Positions 17,109-26,726 of a stretch of 64,000 nt of DNA are shown here, piece by piece. Source of the stretch: Halorubrum sp. DM2 (lineage in GTDB: Archaea; Halobacteriota; Halobacteria; Halobacteriales; Haloferacaceae); NCBI RefSeq assembly GCF_901686465.1, contig NZ_LR594487.1, positions 528,824-592,823 of the forward strand, given 5' to 3'. Position numbers and translations under genes: made by a program. The notes beneath the pieces were generated by a model. It did no database searches. It was given only the letters and a program-made list of their open reading frames with translations, and was not told the DNA's origin. Position 1 is the first letter of the stretch, and every line of letters starts with the position of its first letter.

Positions 17109-18148
17109 CGTCCCTCGCTCGCCCCGCGACGCCGGACGACGCCGGCGTTGTTCGCGACGTTCTCCACTATCACCTTGAACGCGTCCGCGGTCTCGCCCTC
17201 CTCCAAGACGACGGGTTCGCCGTCGTCGCCGCCGGTGCGCACGGAGGGGTCCAGCGGGATCCCACCAAGGAACGGGAGGTCGTGTTCCTGCGCGAGCGCC
17301 TTCCCGCCGCCGGAGCCGAATATCTCGTGGAACCCGCCGCAGTCGGGACACCGGAAGCCGGCCATGTTCTCCGCGATACCGAGGACGTTCGTGTCGTGTT
17401 TGCCGAACATGCGGAGCCCCTTCGTCGCGTCGTCGAGCGCGACGTCCTGCGGGGTCGTGACGATCACGGCCCCGGTCAGCGGGAGCGTCTGGAGGATCGT
17501 GAGCTGGGTGTCGCCGGTCCCGGGCGGGAGGTCCATCACGAGGTAGTCCAGTTCGCCCCACTCGACGTCCTCGACGAGCTGGGTGATGATCTTGTGGACC
17601 ATCGGCCCGCGCCAGATGACGGGGTCGTCCTCGCCGGTGAGGAAGTCCATGCTCATCAGCTTCACGCCGAACCGCTCGGGAGGAACGATGGTCTCGCCGT
17701 CGGTCTCCGGGCGCTGCTCGGCCGACACCATCCGCGGCACGTTCGGGCCGTACACGTCCGCGTCGAACAGGCCGACCCGCGCGCCGAGCTCGGAGAGCCC
17801 GGCCGCGAGGTTCACCGCGACGGTCGACTTCCCGACGCCGCCCTTCCCGGAGGCGACCGCGATCACGTTCTGTACGCCCGGGAGGACCTGCTCGTCCGTC
17901 GAGAGGTCGTCGGGGATCGACGCCGACAGCTCCACGTCGAGCCCGGTGTCCGCGAGCGCCGCCCGCACGTCGTCGGCGATGGCCGACTCGGTCGGCGAGA
18001 AGGGCGCGCCGAGCGCGAGCGACACGCTGACCGTCCCGCCCGCCTCGTCGACCTCGACGTCGTTCACCAGCCCGAGCGAGACGATATCGCCGCCAAGGTC
18101 GGGGTCTCGCACCTCCGCGAGCCGCTCCCGCACGTCCGATTCGTTCAT
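17105..18148 (-). CDS. apbC: Mrp/ApbC/NBP35-type Fe-S cluster carrier ATPase
   Basis: A 347-residue protein with an N-terminal MIP18/DUF59 domain (residues 1-80, VRDPDLGGDIVSLGLV) joined to a deviant-Walker P-loop ATPase (VIAVASGKGGVGKSTVAVNLA at about 93-113, DADVYGPNVPRM, LDYLVMDLPPGTGDTQLT). The metal/cluster-binding CPDC pair lies in GFRCPDCGGFHEIFG. The family assembles and hands over 4Fe-4S clusters in the cytoplasm. The following gene (105 residues) overlaps its stop. The ATG at 18148 gives the usual family start. A housekeeping gene with no oddities. Confidence 0.93.
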   Translation of the reverse strand: MNESDVRERLAEVRDPDLGGDIVSLGLVNDVEVDEAGGTVSVSLALGAPFSPTESAIADDVRAALADTGLDVELSASIPDDLSTDEQVLPGVQNVIAVASGKGGVGKSTVAVNLAAGLSELGARVGLFDADVYGPNVPRMVSAEQRPETDGETIVPPERFGVKLMSMDFLTGEDDPVIWRGPMVHKIITQLVEDVEWGELDYLVMDLPPGTGDTQLTILQTLPLTGAVIVTTPQDVALDDATKGLRMFGKHDTNVLGIAENMAGFRCPDCGGFHEIFGSGGGKALAQEHDLPFLGGIPLDPSVRTGGDDGEPVVLEEGETADAFKVIVENVANNAGVVRRRGASEGR

Positions 18149-18193
18149 GCCCGAGGGGAGGGCTGTGGCTCGAATAAGGGTTCTGTCACCCGA

Positions 18194-18982
18194 TCAGTCG
18201 ATCCGGGTCCCGGCGTCCTCGCCGCGCAGGAACGGGACCAGCCCGTCGCCGCCGAACACGTACGCCGGCGGGTCGAGCGCGAGCAGCTCCCGCACCTTCG
18301 CGGCCATCCCGCCCGAGACGTCCGTCGCGTCGCTCGCGCCGAGCGCGTCCGCGACCGCCGCGAACTCGTCGATCTCGCGGATCACGTTCCCTTCGGGACC
18401 GAGGACGCCGGGGACCGTCGAACAGACCCCGACGCGGCGCGCGCCGAGGCCGGCCGCGAGTTCGACCACGAGTTCGTCGCCCGAGACGACCGTGACCCCG
18501 TCGCCGGCGGTCGCGACGCCGTCGCCGTGGAGGACGGGGACGAACCCCTCGCCGAGCAGCGTCGCCGTCGAGCCGAGCGGGAGGTCGAGTTCGCCGTCCG
18601 CGCCGTCGACCCGCGCCGCGAGCGACAGCGGGTGAACGGGGACCGCGGGGACGCCCCGCTCGCGGAGCCGTTCCGTCACGTGCGCGTTCAGCCGCTTCAT
18701 CGCGCCGTGGACCGCGGCCACCGCCTCCGCGTCGCGGGTCCCGTCGGCCGTCGACACGCCGTGCTCGCTGGCGTGGTGGTGGCCGAAGCTCCCGCCGCCG
18801 TGGACGACGACGAGCCGGTCGACAGCGCCGGACGCGAGCGCGTCGGCGACGGCGTCGCAGGCGGCGTCGAGCGCCGCCTCGTCCAGCGTCTCCGGCCGGT
18901 CCTTCTCGGTGATCAGGCTCCCGCCGAGCTTGAGGACGACGGGGGGCGCGTCGTCCTCGGGGACCGTCTCGCCCCCCGTCAC
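18194..18982 (-). CDS. ipk: Isopentenyl phosphate kinase
   Basis: A 262-residue amino-acid-kinase fold enzyme. Motifs include VVLKLGGSLITEKDRP at the N-terminus, VVVHGGGSFGHHHASEHG (the histidine that marks IPK and contacts the phosphate), VLHGDGVATAGDGVTVVSGDEL, and DVSGGMAAKVRELLAL near the C-terminus. It phosphorylates isopentenyl phosphate to IPP in the archaeal (modified) mevalonate pathway. Its start overlaps the mevalonate kinase stop by four bases, so the two kinases form an operon. The N-terminus is about ten residues longer than typical; an internal start is not available close by. Confidence 0.95.
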   Translation of the reverse strand: MTGGETVPEDDAPPVVLKLGGSLITEKDRPETLDEAALDAACDAVADALASGAVDRLVVVHGGGSFGHHHASEHGVSTADGTRDAEAVAAVHGAMKRLNAHVTERLRERGVPAVPVHPLSLAARVDGADGELDLPLGSTATLLGEGFVPVLHGDGVATAGDGVTVVSGDELVVELAAGLGARRVGVCSTVPGVLGPEGNVIREIDEFAAVADALGASDATDVSGGMAAKVRELLALDPPAYVFGGDGLVPFLRGEDAGTRID

Positions 18983-19995
18983 GGCTCCACCACCCGGACG
19001 CCCTCCGTCGCCAGCTCGGCGCGGAACGCCTCCTCGCAGCCCTGCGTAAAGGAGAGGGCGGTCTCGGTCGCGTCGCTCCCGTCGAGCGCGACGATACAGC
19101 CCCCCCCGCCCGCGCCGGTGAGCTTCGCGCCGTGCGCTCCCGCGTCTCGCGCGGCCCAGACCATCGCGTCGAGCGAGCGGGCGGAGACGCCGAGCGCCGC
19201 GAGCAGCCCGTGGTTGAAGTCCATCAGCTCACCCAGCTCCGCGAGCAGCGTCGGCTCCGGCTCCGCGTCGCCCGCGGCCTCGGCGAGCAGCGCCTCGCCA
19301 GTCCGGACGAGGTCACCGATCGACTCCACCGTGTCCGCGGCGAACCCGTGTTCCGCCCGCAGCTCGCGGACGCCGGCGACCAGTTCGCCGGTGTCGCCCG
19401 CGCCGCCGTCGAAGCCGACGACGAACGGCAGGTTCGGGGCGTCAATCGGCTCGCAGTCGTCGCCCTCGACCCGGACTGCGCCGCCCATCGTCGAGCAGAA
19501 CGTGTCGGCGCGCGAGGCCTGTCCGTCCTGTACGTCGTACTCGGCCCGATACGCGCGGTCGGCGAGCTCGCGGCGGTCGAGCGGCTCGCCGAGCGCCCGG
19601 GTCGCTGCGTCGATGCCGGCCACGACCACGGCCGCCGACGAGCCCAACCCCGCGCCGAGCGGGATGTCGCTCTTGACGGTGATGTCGAACCCCGCCTCGG
19701 GGGCGTCGGCCGCGTCGCGCGCCTGCTCGACCGCGGCGTCGACGTAGCCCATCGCCGCCTCGACGAGCGGGGTCGGCACGTCGACGTCCGGCCGGTCCTC
19801 GGTGCCGCCGGAGTACTCCACCGTGAACCCGTCTAAGGAGAGGTCCTCGGCCTCGACGCGCACGTGGTCGTCCGCGCGCGGCTCGGCGGTCACCGTGGCG
19901 CGCCGCTCGATGGCCGCCGGCACGGCCGGCTCGCCGTAGACGACGGCGTGTTCGCCGAAGAGGTACACCTTCCCCGGCGCTTCGCAAACGGTCAT
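18979..19995 (-). CDS. mvk: Mevalonate kinase
   Basis: A 338-residue GHMP-family kinase. Motif 1 is APGKVYLFGEHAVVYGEPA at the N-terminus, motif 2 is DIPLGAGLGSSAAVVVAGIDA at about 110-130 (phosphate loop), and motif 3 is HGAKLTGAGGGGCIVAL at about 288-304. It makes phosphomevalonate from mevalonate for lipid side-chain synthesis. The operon order mvk-ipk, near rpsB and eno, is a classical archaeal arrangement. Here the link to rpsB is broken by two plus-strand genes (MscS-like channel and a broken DUF4870 gene). Confidence 0.95.
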   Translation of the reverse strand: MTVCEAPGKVYLFGEHAVVYGEPAVPAAIERRATVTAEPRADDHVRVEAEDLSLDGFTVEYSGGTEDRPDVDVPTPLVEAAMGYVDAAVEQARDAADAPEAGFDITVKSDIPLGAGLGSSAAVVVAGIDAATRALGEPLDRRELADRAYRAEYDVQDGQASRADTFCSTMGGAVRVEGDDCEPIDAPNLPFVVGFDGGAGDTGELVAGVRELRAEHGFAADTVESIGDLVRTGEALLAEAAGDAEPEPTLLAELGELMDFNHGLLAALGVSARSLDAMVWAARDAGAHGAKLTGAGGGGCIVALDGSDATETALSFTQGCEEAFRAELATEGVRVVEP

Positions 19996-20120
19996 ACGAA
20001 CTCACTCTCCCCGCGTGCTTACAGGCGTTGCGCTTGTGCTCGGGGCGAGCGACGCGTCGCGGGACGGCAAACCCCTCCGCCCCCGTCAGCTTTTCACCGG
20101 CGGCCGTCGTCGTGCGCCTC

Positions 20121-20714
20121 ATGACTGCGCTCCCGTCGCTTCTGACCCGCTCGTTCACGAACTTCGTCGAGGGGCTGGCGGTCGCCATCCCGCGACTGCT
20201 CTCGGGACTGGTGTTCCTCGCGCTGGCGTACGTGACGGTCAGGATCGTCCTCGCGGTCGTCCGGTCGTCGATCACCCGGGTGTACGTGGGGGACCGCGAG
20301 CTGGTCGGGGACCTCATCGTCACGCTCGTCGCCATCTTCCTGTGGTTCGGCGTCGCGCTCACGTTCCTGAAGGTCCTCGGGATGGGCGACATCGCGGCGA
20401 GCCTCGGCACCGCCGTCGGCTTCATCGCCTTGGGCGTCTCCTACGCGCTCTCCGAGATGATCGAGGACACCGTGGCCGGCGTCTACCTCCTGCGCGACCC
20501 CGACTTCAACGTCGGCTACCGCGTCGAGGCGAAGGGCGTGACCGGAACCGTCGCCGCCATCGAACTCCGAAAGACGCGGATCGACGCCGACAACGGCGAC
20601 CGCGTCGTCTTGGCGAACCGCGAGATAGAGCCGCGGTGGACCCACGACGTGCCGGAGGAGCCGGCGGAGGGTGCGGCGGGCGCGTCACCCGACGGCGACG
20701 CGGCCAACAGCTAA
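20121..20714 (+). CDS. Small mechanosensitive (MscS-type) ion channel
   Basis: A 197-residue membrane protein with three hydrophobic segments (about residues 20-43, 63-84 and 92-112). The third has the Gly/Ala-rich pore-helix pattern of MscS (AASLGTAVGFIALGVSYAL), followed by the beta-domain (EMIEDTVAGVYLLRDPDFNVGYRVE, then GTVAAIELRKTRIDADNGDRVVLANREI). It gates in response to membrane tension, releasing solutes on osmotic downshift. The ATG at 20121 was chosen because upstream codons are Arg/Pro-rich and not membrane-like. It is shorter than bacterial MscS, lacking the large C-terminal vestibule. Confidence 0.85.
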   Translation: MTALPSLLTRSFTNFVEGLAVAIPRLLSGLVFLALAYVTVRIVLAVVRSSITRVYVGDRELVGDLIVTLVAIFLWFGVALTFLKVLGMGDIAASLGTAVGFIALGVSYALSEMIEDTVAGVYLLRDPDFNVGYRVEAKGVTGTVAAIELRKTRIDADNGDRVVLANREIEPRWTHDVPEEPAEGAAGASPDGDAANS

Positions 20715-20743
20715 ATACCGCGGTGCGGGCGGATCACCTCCCC

Positions 20744-21088
20744 ATGGCATCCACGTCGGAGCGGTTCGACACCGCCGGGCCCGAGGGAGACACCACGCTG
20801 GCGGCGATCACGCACCTCCTCGCGCTGTTCACGTCGGTCGTCGGGCCGCTCGTCGTCTACGTCGTCAGCGACGACGCGTTCGTCAAGGAGAACGCGCGAA
20901 ACGCCATCAACTGGCAGATATAGCTCACCGTCTACTCGCTGCTCGCGCTCGCGCTGGTGTTTCTGTTCATCGGCTTCCTCATCTTGCCGGTTCTCGGCCT
21001 CCTCGATAGGGTGTTCGTCGTTATCGCCGCGGTGAAGGCGTTCGAGGGCGAGGCGTGGAGCTACCCGCTCACGATCGACCTGTTGTGA
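20744..21088 (+). pseudogene. DUF4870 membrane protein gene interrupted by an in-frame TAG
   Basis: From ATG 20744 the frame reads DTTLAAITHLLALFTSVVGPLVVYV, then ENARNAINWQI, then TAG at 20921-20923. It continues in the same frame as LTVYSLLALALVFLFIGFLIL to a TGA at 21086-21088. Both halves are the two parts of a normal DUF4870 protein (about 114 codons), with NWQ as the family motif. One base change (probably TCG Ser to TAG) explains the break. A sequencing error would look the same. It lies 29 bases after the MscS-like gene on the same strand. Confidence 0.8.
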
Positions 21089-21176
21089 AGTTCCCGGCCG
21101 GTCCCCCTCCACGAGAGCGCGGCCGCTGGTCGGCGCGGGGCGGCTTCGAAAAGTCGAACTCGACGTCGAAAACGGC

Positions 21177-21977
21177 CTACAGTTCGTCCTCGAAGTCTTC
21201 GAGGGCGAACACGGTGTCGGCCCCGCGGCGGTCGAGCGTCTCGTTGGCGAGGAGCCAGTAGACGACCGACAGCGCGCGTCGACCCTTGTTGTTCGTCGGG
21301 ATGACGAGGTCGACGTTCGACAGCTGGTTGTTGGAGTCACACATCGCGATGACCGGGATACCCACGGTGATGGCCTCCTTGACGGCCTGCGCGTCACCGA
21401 TCGGGTCGGTCACCACGACGACGTCCGGCTCGATGTAGCCGGCGTAGTCGGGGTTCGTCAGCGTGCCCGGGATGAAGCGACCGGTGCGGGCGCGAGCGCC
21501 GATGGCGTCCGCGAACTTCTCGGCCGGGAACCGGCCGTACTGCCGCGAGGACGTGACGAGGATCTGCTCGGGGTTGTAGTTCGCGAGGAAGTCCGCGGCC
21601 GTGCGGATCCGCCCGTCGGTCAGGCTCACGTCGAGGACGTACAGCCCGTCGTCGCGGACGCGGTGGATGAACCGCTCCATGTCCTTCGTCTTCTGCTGGG
21701 TCCCGATGTGGACACCCGCGGAGAGGTAGTCCTCGACGGGGATCAGCAGGTCGACGTCGTCGTCCGGCATGACGTCGTCGTCGAAGGGGGAGGCGTCCTC
21801 CTCCTCGGTCGTCTCTTCCGCGGCCTCGGCGGCCGCCTCGCTCTCGGCGTCGGCGGCCTCAGCGGCCGCGTCGGCGGTCGGTTCCTCGGTCGTGTCGGCC
21901 TCCTCCTCGACCGCCGCGTCGACCGCCTCGGTCTCCGCGTCGTCGTCGAGTTCGACCGCGTCGTTGTCTTCGCTCAT
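21177..21977 (-). CDS. rpsB: Ribosomal protein uS2
   Basis: A 266-residue protein. The conserved core begins at about residue 82 ([26 protein letters not shown]). It has [23 protein letters not shown] and [36 protein letters not shown], the expected uS2 motifs. The first 75 residues are a Glu/Asp/Ala low-complexity extension, as in other haloarchaea but rather long here. It is a component of the 30S subunit. It ends the cluster after eno (16 bases apart) on the minus strand. Confidence 0.97.
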   Translation of the reverse strand: MSEDNDAVELDDDAETEAVDAAVEEEADTTEEPTADAAAEAADAESEAAAEAAEETTEEEDASPFDDDVMPDDDVDLLIPVEDYLSAGVHIGTQQKTKDMERFIHRVRDDGLYVLDVSLTDGRIRTAADFLANYNPEQILVTSSRQYGRFPAEKFADAIGARARTGRFIPGTLTNPDYAGYIEPDVVVVTDPIGDAQAVKEAITVGIPVIAMCDSNNQLSNVDLVIPTNNKGRRALSVVYWLLANETLDRRGADTVFALEDFEDEL

Positions 21978-21993
21978 GCGTGGTGTCGGTCCG

Positions 21994-23196
21994 TCATACC
22001 GCGTCGTCCGCGATGCGGACCAGTTCGTTCAGCTTGGCCGTTCGCTCGCCGCCGACCGTGCCGGTCTTGATGTAGCCGGCGTCGGTCGCCACGGCGAGGT
22101 GTGCGATGGTGGTGTCCTCGGTCTCGCCCGAGCGGTGCGAGATGACCGTCTCGTACCCGTTGCGGGCGGCGAGTTCGACGGCGTCGAACGCGTCCGACAG
22201 CGTTCCGATCTGGTTCGGCTTGATCAGGATGCTGTTGGCCGCGCCCGCGTCGATCCCGTCCTGGAGCCGCTCGACGTTGGTGACGAACAGGTCGTCGCCG
22301 CAGATCAGCGTCCGGTCGCCGACCCGGTCGGTCAGCTCCGCGAACGCCTCGTAGTCGTTCTCGTCGAGCGGGTCCTCGACGTACGCGAGGTCGTACTCGT
22401 CGACGAGGCCGGCGATATAGTCGATCTGCTCGTCGGCCGACTTCGTCTCGTCGCCGTACACGTACGCCTCTCGGTCGTCGTCGTACAGCTCGGCGGCCGC
22501 CACGTCGAGCCCGAAGCGGATCTCGAACCCGACTTCGTCCTCGACGCGGTCGACCGCCTCCTCGACGACCTCGAACGCCTCGGCGTCCGAGATCGGGGGT
22601 GCCCACGCGCCCTCGTCGCCCTTCGCCGCGGGGACGCCGCGCTCGTCGAGCACGTCCGCGACCGCCGCGTGGACCGCGGCGTTCGCGAAGACGGCCTCCG
22701 AGACGCTCGGCGCGCCCACGGGAGCGGCGAGGAACTCCTGAATGTGGGTGGCCTCCTTGGCGTGTTCCCCGCCGCCGACGACGTTGCCGAGCGGAACGGG
22801 GAAGTTCTCGCCGCGGAACGCGCCGCCGAGGTGCTGGTACAGCGGTGCGCCCAGCACGTCGGCGGCGGCCTTTGCGGCCGCCATCGAAATGGCGACCGCA
22901 CTGTTCGCGCCGATGGCAGAGAAGTCGTCCGTCCCGTCGGCGGCGCGTAAGGCGTTGTCGACCGCGCGCTGGTCGCCCGCGAAGACGCCTTCGATGCGCG
23001 GCACCGCGTGTTCGCGGGCCTTCGCGATCGACTCGCTCGCGGGCAGTTCGATCGCCTCGTACTCGCCGGTCGAGGCCCCGCTGGGGGCTGCGCCGCGCCC
23101 GAAGCCGCCGGACTCGGTGAGCACGTCGGCCTCGACCGTCGGGTTGCCGCGCGAGTCGAGCACGCGACGCAGCGAGACGCTCGTAATCTTCGTCAT
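21994..23196 (-). CDS. eno: Enolase (2-phosphoglycerate dehydratase)
   Basis: A 400-residue enolase converting 2-phosphoglycerate to phosphoenolpyruvate. Typical motifs are [19 protein letters not shown] at the N-terminus, [14 protein letters not shown], the metal ligand region [34 protein letters not shown] with the catalytic lysine, and [20 protein letters not shown]. The start codon shares one base with the rpoK stop (TGATG), so translation is coupled. The position between rpoK and rpsB is conserved in archaea. Confidence 0.98.
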   Translation of the reverse strand: MTKITSVSLRRVLDSRGNPTVEADVLTESGGFGRGAAPSGASTGEYEAIELPASESIAKAREHAVPRIEGVFAGDQRAVDNALRAADGTDDFSAIGANSAVAISMAAAKAAADVLGAPLYQHLGGAFRGENFPVPLGNVVGGGEHAKEATHIQEFLAAPVGAPSVSEAVFANAAVHAAVADVLDERGVPAAKGDEGAWAPPISDAEAFEVVEEAVDRVEDEVGFEIRFGLDVAAAELYDDDREAYVYGDETKSADEQIDYIAGLVDEYDLAYVEDPLDENDYEAFAELTDRVGDRTLICGDDLFVTNVERLQDGIDAGAANSILIKPNQIGTLSDAFDAVELAARNGYETVISHRSGETEDTTIAHLAVATDAGYIKTGTVGGERTAKLNELVRIADDAV

Positions 23197-23372
23197 CAGC
23201 TCTCCCTCCGTACCGTGAAGGGGAGCGCGCCCGCGTCGTACTCTTCCGCGGCGACGAGGATCGGCTCCGTCTGGTTCGTATCGATCAGCACGGGTGCCCC
23301 GTAAGACACCTGTAGCGCTCGCGCGCCGAGGATGCGTGCCTTCTCGTATCGATTGTATCGCTGTTCTGACAT
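23196..23372 (-). CDS. rpoK: RNA polymerase subunit K (Rpo6, omega homologue)
   Basis: A 58-residue protein from ATG 23372 with the family pattern [20 protein letters not shown], then QVSYGAPVL and DPI-like [22 protein letters not shown]. It corresponds to eukaryotic RPB6 and helps assemble the polymerase. The stop codon overlaps the enolase start by one base and the rpoN stop lies three bases upstream, so the three genes are one transcript. Confidence 0.95.
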   Translation of the reverse strand: MSEQRYNRYEKARILGARALQVSYGAPVLIDTNQTEPILVAAEEYDAGALPFTVRRES

Positions 23373-23375
23373 GGT

Positions 23376-23570
23376 TTACTGGTACGGCGAGACGACGTCG
23401 ACGAGGTCCTTATGACTCACCATCATCCGGCGGCAGCAGTGCCGGTCGACCCCGAGGTCGTCGAGCACCTCGCCGGGGTCTTCGTCGCCCTCGCGAGCCC
23501 GCTCTTTGAACTCTTCCCAGTGTTCACCCACGACGTTGCCGCACGTGAAACACCGGACGGGGATCATCAT
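23376..23570 (-). CDS. rpoN: RNA polymerase subunit N (Rpo10)
   Basis: A 64-residue zinc-binding subunit: RCFTCGN near the N-terminus and RHCCRRMM later give the CxxC...CC zinc site of RPB10-like proteins. Two consecutive ATG codons open the frame; either may be used. It is placed between rpsI (12 bases upstream) and rpoK, as in most archaea. Confidence 0.97.
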   Translation of the reverse strand: MMIPVRCFTCGNVVGEHWEEFKERAREGDEDPGEVLDDLGVDRHCCRRMMVSHKDLVDVVSPYQ

Positions 23571-23582
23571 GACTGGATCACC

Positions 23583-23981
23583 TCAGCGGTAGGACTTCTG
23601 GTAGCGAGCGCGTGCGCCGGGTCCGCCCCACTTCTTGGGTTCGGACTGGCGCACGTCGTTGACCAGCAGGGTGCGGTCGAAGCTCATGTACGCGTCTCGC
23701 AGTTCGGCGTCGCCGAGGTGCTGGACGAGACCGCGCGCGATGGCGGTCCGCGTCGCGTCGGCCTGTCCGCTGAACCCGCCGCCCTCGACATCGATGTCGA
23801 TGTCGACGCCGTCGCGGAGCTCCTCGCCCGCGATGCGGAACGGCTCCAGCATCTTGAGCCGCGCCTGCTCCGGTTCGACCAGCTCGACTGGCTGGGAGTT
23901 GATGCGAACGCGACCCTCGCCCTCGCGCACGGTGGCGCGGGCGACGGCCGTCTTCTTCTTGCCTGAGGTGTTCGTTACCAT
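23583..23981 (-). CDS. rpsI: Ribosomal protein uS9
   Basis: A 132-residue protein ending in the conserved basic tail [17 protein letters not shown], whose last residues reach the P site of the 30S subunit. The N-terminal [23 protein letters not shown] is also diagnostic. The start lies within the end of the rplM frame (seven-base overlap), so the two are co-translated. Confidence 0.97.
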   Translation of the reverse strand: MVTNTSGKKKTAVARATVREGEGRVRINSQPVELVEPEQARLKMLEPFRIAGEELRDGVDIDIDVEGGGFSGQADATRTAIARGLVQHLGDAELRDAYMSFDRTLLVNDVRQSEPKKWGGPGARARYQKSYR

Positions 23982-24424
23982 GTGACGTTGGCTCCCAGAG
24001 ACTCGGAGATCGATCCGAGCGTCGTGAATTTGATGTTCGAGAGTCGGTCGAGCGAGGTGCCGTCGAGAACGACGCTCTCGACGTCCTCGTCGCGCTCGTA
24101 GGGGTTCCCGACGTACACGCGCACGTTCGAGAACGCCTCGCGGCCGTCCTCGGACTTGTACGGCAGCATGCCGCGGATGGCGCGCTTGAAGATGCGGTCG
24201 GGGCGCTTGGGGTAGTACGGCCCGCTGTCGGAGCCGAGCTCCGCGCGGGTGTGGTACGTCTCCATCGTCGCCTCCTCGTTGCCGGTGATGACGGCGCGCT
24301 CGGCGTTGACGACGGCGACAGTCTCCCCGGAGAGGGCGCGCTGTGCGACCTCCGAGGAGACGCGACCGAGGATACAGTCGCGGGCGTCGACGACGACGTC
24401 CGCGTCTACCTTCGCGAGACTCAT
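23975..24424 (-). CDS. rplM: Ribosomal protein uL13
   Basis: A 149-residue protein with [21 protein letters not shown] near the start and [24 protein letters not shown] in the centre, the family hallmarks. It is a large-subunit protein. Its start overlaps the rpl18e stop by four bases, and its end overlaps rpsI. Confidence 0.97.
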   Translation of the reverse strand: MSLAKVDADVVVDARDCILGRVSSEVAQRALSGETVAVVNAERAVITGNEEATMETYHTRAELGSDSGPYYPKRPDRIFKRAIRGMLPYKSEDGREAFSNVRVYVGNPYERDEDVESVVLDGTSLDRLSNIKFTTLGSISESLGANVTW

Positions 24425-24774
24425 CGGAGTACCCTCACGTTGCTTCCTTCGGGATTCTGTTCGATGAACTGTTCCAGCGTCACCGCTTCGCCGGTCTGGT
24501 CGATCTTCGTCCGGGCGGTCCCGGAGAAGTCGACCGCGGCGACGGTGACGTTCGTTTCGAGCACACCGCTGCCCAGCACCTTGCCGGGGACGACGACCGT
24601 CTCGTCTTCCTGAGCGTACCGCTCGATGCGGCCCAGGTTGACCTCAGCGTGCGTGCGCCGTGGCTTCTCTAATCGGTCGGCGACATCCTGCCACACGTTG
24701 GCACCGGAATCTCGCGAGACCGACTTCAGATCGGCGATGAGGTTCTGTAGTTTCGGGTTCGTCTTGCTACTCAT
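24421..24774 (-). CDS. rpl18e: Ribosomal protein eL18
   Basis: A 117-residue archaeal/eukaryotic-type large-subunit protein: [37 protein letters not shown], then [13 protein letters not shown]. It follows the tRNA-Leu gene and starts the run eL18-uL13-uS9-RpoN-RpoK with short overlaps throughout. Confidence 0.96.
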   Translation of the reverse strand: MSSKTNPKLQNLIADLKSVSRDSGANVWQDVADRLEKPRRTHAEVNLGRIERYAQEDETVVVPGKVLGSGVLETNVTVAAVDFSGTARTKIDQTGEAVTLEQFIEQNPEGSNVRVLR

Positions 24775-24813
24775 AGCTGTCCCTCCTGAACGGAGAGTTC
24801 GTGGAAAACGGAG

Positions 24814-24898
24814 TGCAGGGAGCAGGATTTGAACCTGCGGACCTCTACAGGACAGCGCCCTGAACGCTGCGCCGTTGGCCTGACTTGGCTATCCCTGC
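24814..24898 (-). tRNA. tRNA-Leu (anticodon CAG)
   Basis: Read on the minus strand, the 85-base gene has the acceptor stem GCAGGGA/TCCCTGC with discriminator A. The anticodon stem CAGCG/CGCTG encloses TTCAGGG (anticodon CAG), and a long variable arm and the GGTTCAAATCC T-loop follow. The class II arm and discriminator A fit leucine. It lies between rpoD and rpl18e, a conserved haloarchaeal place. No CCA is encoded. Confidence 0.95.
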
Positions 24899-25047
24899 GT
24901 GCACTCCACCGTATTCCGGCTCCCTTCAAACCACTTTCGGTCCCGCCGTCCGCCGAGCCCGCGGCGGCCACCTCGTCGGTCGAGGCGGCACCGGGGCTGT
25001 CGGCGGGGGCGACGGTCAGGGGGTTGGTTCGAAGGGCCGTCATTTCC

Positions 25048-25800
25048 TTATACCGCGACTTTCGTCTGTAGTTCGTCCGCGCGCTCCTCGATGGAGTCGA
25101 TCGCGCGGAGCAGCAGTTCCTCGACGTCGAACGAGCCGTCCGTCTCGATGTGGAAGACGAACGCGCCCGGCACGTCCTCGACCGCGACCTCCTTCCCGGG
25201 GAACCGTTCCGAGAGGTCGTTGTCGAACTCGTCCGTGAGCTCGATCGCTCCGTCGGGGGTCTCGATGACGCCGCGGAGGATGTTCGGCTCGTCGTCGTCG
25301 AACTCGCCGCGGTCGCCTTCGACCGTGACGCGCTGGAGATGGCGGTAGCCGACGGAGACGCCGCCCTGGTGTTTGGCGTGCTCCTTGCCGGTGTCGAGGA
25401 CCGCGTCGGCCTCGAACTCCAACCGCTGTCCCTCCTTCAGCTCGATGATCGGGACGTTGTCGTCGGCGACCTCGACGAGCGGATCGCTGCTCTCGATGTC
25501 GCCGGAGTACGCCGTCGCCGGGCCTTCGACGTCGAGCGCGAGGGTGACCTCGTCGCCGACCTCGAAGTCGTCGAGCGGCGTCGTCAGGGGAACGAGCCCC
25601 AGACGCAGGCCGATCATCTCGTCGAACATGACCGAGGAGTTCTCGACGAACCGAACCGTGTCGATCGAGAACGTCGGGACGTCGGCGATCATCGCCCGAC
25701 GGATGCCGTTGGCGAACGCCGGGGTGAGCCCGCGGATCAGCACCCGCGCGCTGCGTTCGTCCCGTTCGACGTACTGGACGTCGAATTCGTCTTCGGTCAT
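25048..25800 (-). CDS. rpoD: RNA polymerase subunit D (Rpo3)
   Basis: A 250-residue alpha/RPB3-like subunit with the dimerisation motif [24 protein letters not shown] at the start and [19 protein letters not shown]. The usual archaeal cysteine-rich Fe-S insert is not present, which is normal for haloarchaea. It starts one base after the rpsK stop. It forms the assembly platform with RpoL, RpoN and RpoP. The ATG at 25800 follows the rpsK frame. Confidence 0.97.
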   Translation of the reverse strand: MTEDEFDVQYVERDERSARVLIRGLTPAFANGIRRAMIADVPTFSIDTVRFVENSSVMFDEMIGLRLGLVPLTTPLDDFEVGDEVTLALDVEGPATAYSGDIESSDPLVEVADDNVPIIELKEGQRLEFEADAVLDTGKEHAKHQGGVSVGYRHLQRVTVEGDRGEFDDDEPNILRGVIETPDGAIELTDEFDNDLSERFPGKEVAVEDVPGAFVFHIETDGSFDVEELLLRAIDSIEERADELQTKVAV

Positions 25801-25801
25801 G

Positions 25802-26194
25802 TCAGACTCGCTTGTTCTTCGGTGCCTTCGTCCCGTCGTGCGGGATGGGCGTGACGTCCTCGATCCGGCCGATCTCGACGCCCGCACGCGAGAGCGCGCG
25901 AATCGTCGCCTGCGCACCGGGACCGGTGGACTTGTTGAGGTTGCCGCCGGGACCGCGCACGCGAACGTGTACGCCCTCCAGACCGGCGTCCTTGACGCGC
26001 TCGGCGACGACCTCCGCCATCTGCATGGCGGCGTACGGCGACGCCTCGTCGCGGTTCTGCTTCACCACGGTGCCGCCGGACGACTTGGCGATCGTCTCGG
26101 CTCCCGTCTCGTCGGTGACCGTGATGAGCGTGTTGTTGAACGACGCGTACACGTGGGCGATGCCCCACTTTCCTCCGTCTTCGGATTCACTCAT
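25802..26194 (-). CDS. rpsK: Ribosomal protein uS11
   Basis: A 130-residue 30S protein: [46 protein letters not shown] and the basic end [15 protein letters not shown]. The ATG at 26194 gives the usual N-terminus; the upstream open frame overlaps rpsD and is not family-like. It lies four bases after the rpsD stop. Confidence 0.97.
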   Translation of the reverse strand: MSESEDGGKWGIAHVYASFNNTLITVTDETGAETIAKSSGGTVVKQNRDEASPYAAMQMAEVVAERVKDAGLEGVHVRVRGPGGNLNKSTGPGAQATIRALSRAGVEIGRIEDVTPIPHDGTKAPKNKRV

Positions 26195-26198
26195 GATG

Positions 26199-26726
26199 TT
26201 ACTCCTGTGACTCCGCGCGCTCGGGGTGGAGATCGTCCGCGAGCGGACTGTTCTCGTCGAAGGCGATGGCACCTTCGTCGTCGACGTCCACCTTCACCGA
26301 CGGGCGCGTGACGCGAGCGCCGTTGACGGTGATGTGGCCGTGGACGATGAACTGGCGGGCCTGCTGGGTCGAGGAGGCGAACCCCTGACGGTAGACGATC
26401 GTCTGGAAGCGGCGCTCCAGCAGGTCGGTCACGTCGAGCGACAGGACCGTCGAGATGTCGTCGTTGTCGCCGAGGATGCCGATGCGGCGGAGTCGTGCGA
26501 CGAACTCCGCGCCGGCGTCCTGAGCGGCGTCGACGTCACCCTGCGCCTCGCCGAGCAGCCGTCGGGCCTCCCGACGCATGTTGCGCAGCTCGGACTGGGC
26601 GCGCCAGAACTCCTCTTTGTTCTTCAGACCGTACCGCGAGAGGAGGTCGGACTCCTCGGCGATGCGCTCGCCTTGGTACGGGTGGTTCGGCGTCTCGTAG
26701 CCCTTCGTGTTTTTCCCGGTGCTCAT
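26199..26726 (-). CDS. rpsD: Ribosomal protein uS4
   Basis: A 175-residue 30S protein with [22 protein letters not shown] at the start. It has the S4 RNA-binding fold near the end ([34 protein letters not shown]). Start and rpsM stop overlap by four bases. It is also a translational regulator in other organisms; this is not visible here. Confidence 0.97.
   Translation of the reverse strand: MSTGKNTKGYETPNHPYQGERIAEESDLLSRYGLKNKEEFWRAQSELRNMRREARRLLGEAQGDVDAAQDAGAEFVARLRRIGILGDNDDISTVLSLDVTDLLERRFQTIVYRQGFASSTQQARQFIVHGHITVNGARVTRPSVKVDVDDEGAIAFDENSPLADDLHPERAESQE

Noticed and set aside
17282..19747. Very long plus-strand open frame (over 800 codons) opposite apbC, ipk and mvk
   Set aside because: It is antisense to three clear genes and has composition typical of shadow frames.
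20921..20923. TAG as pyrrolysine or programmed readthrough in the DUF4870 gene
   Set aside because: Haloarchaea are not known to have pyrrolysine machinery and the position is not special in the family.
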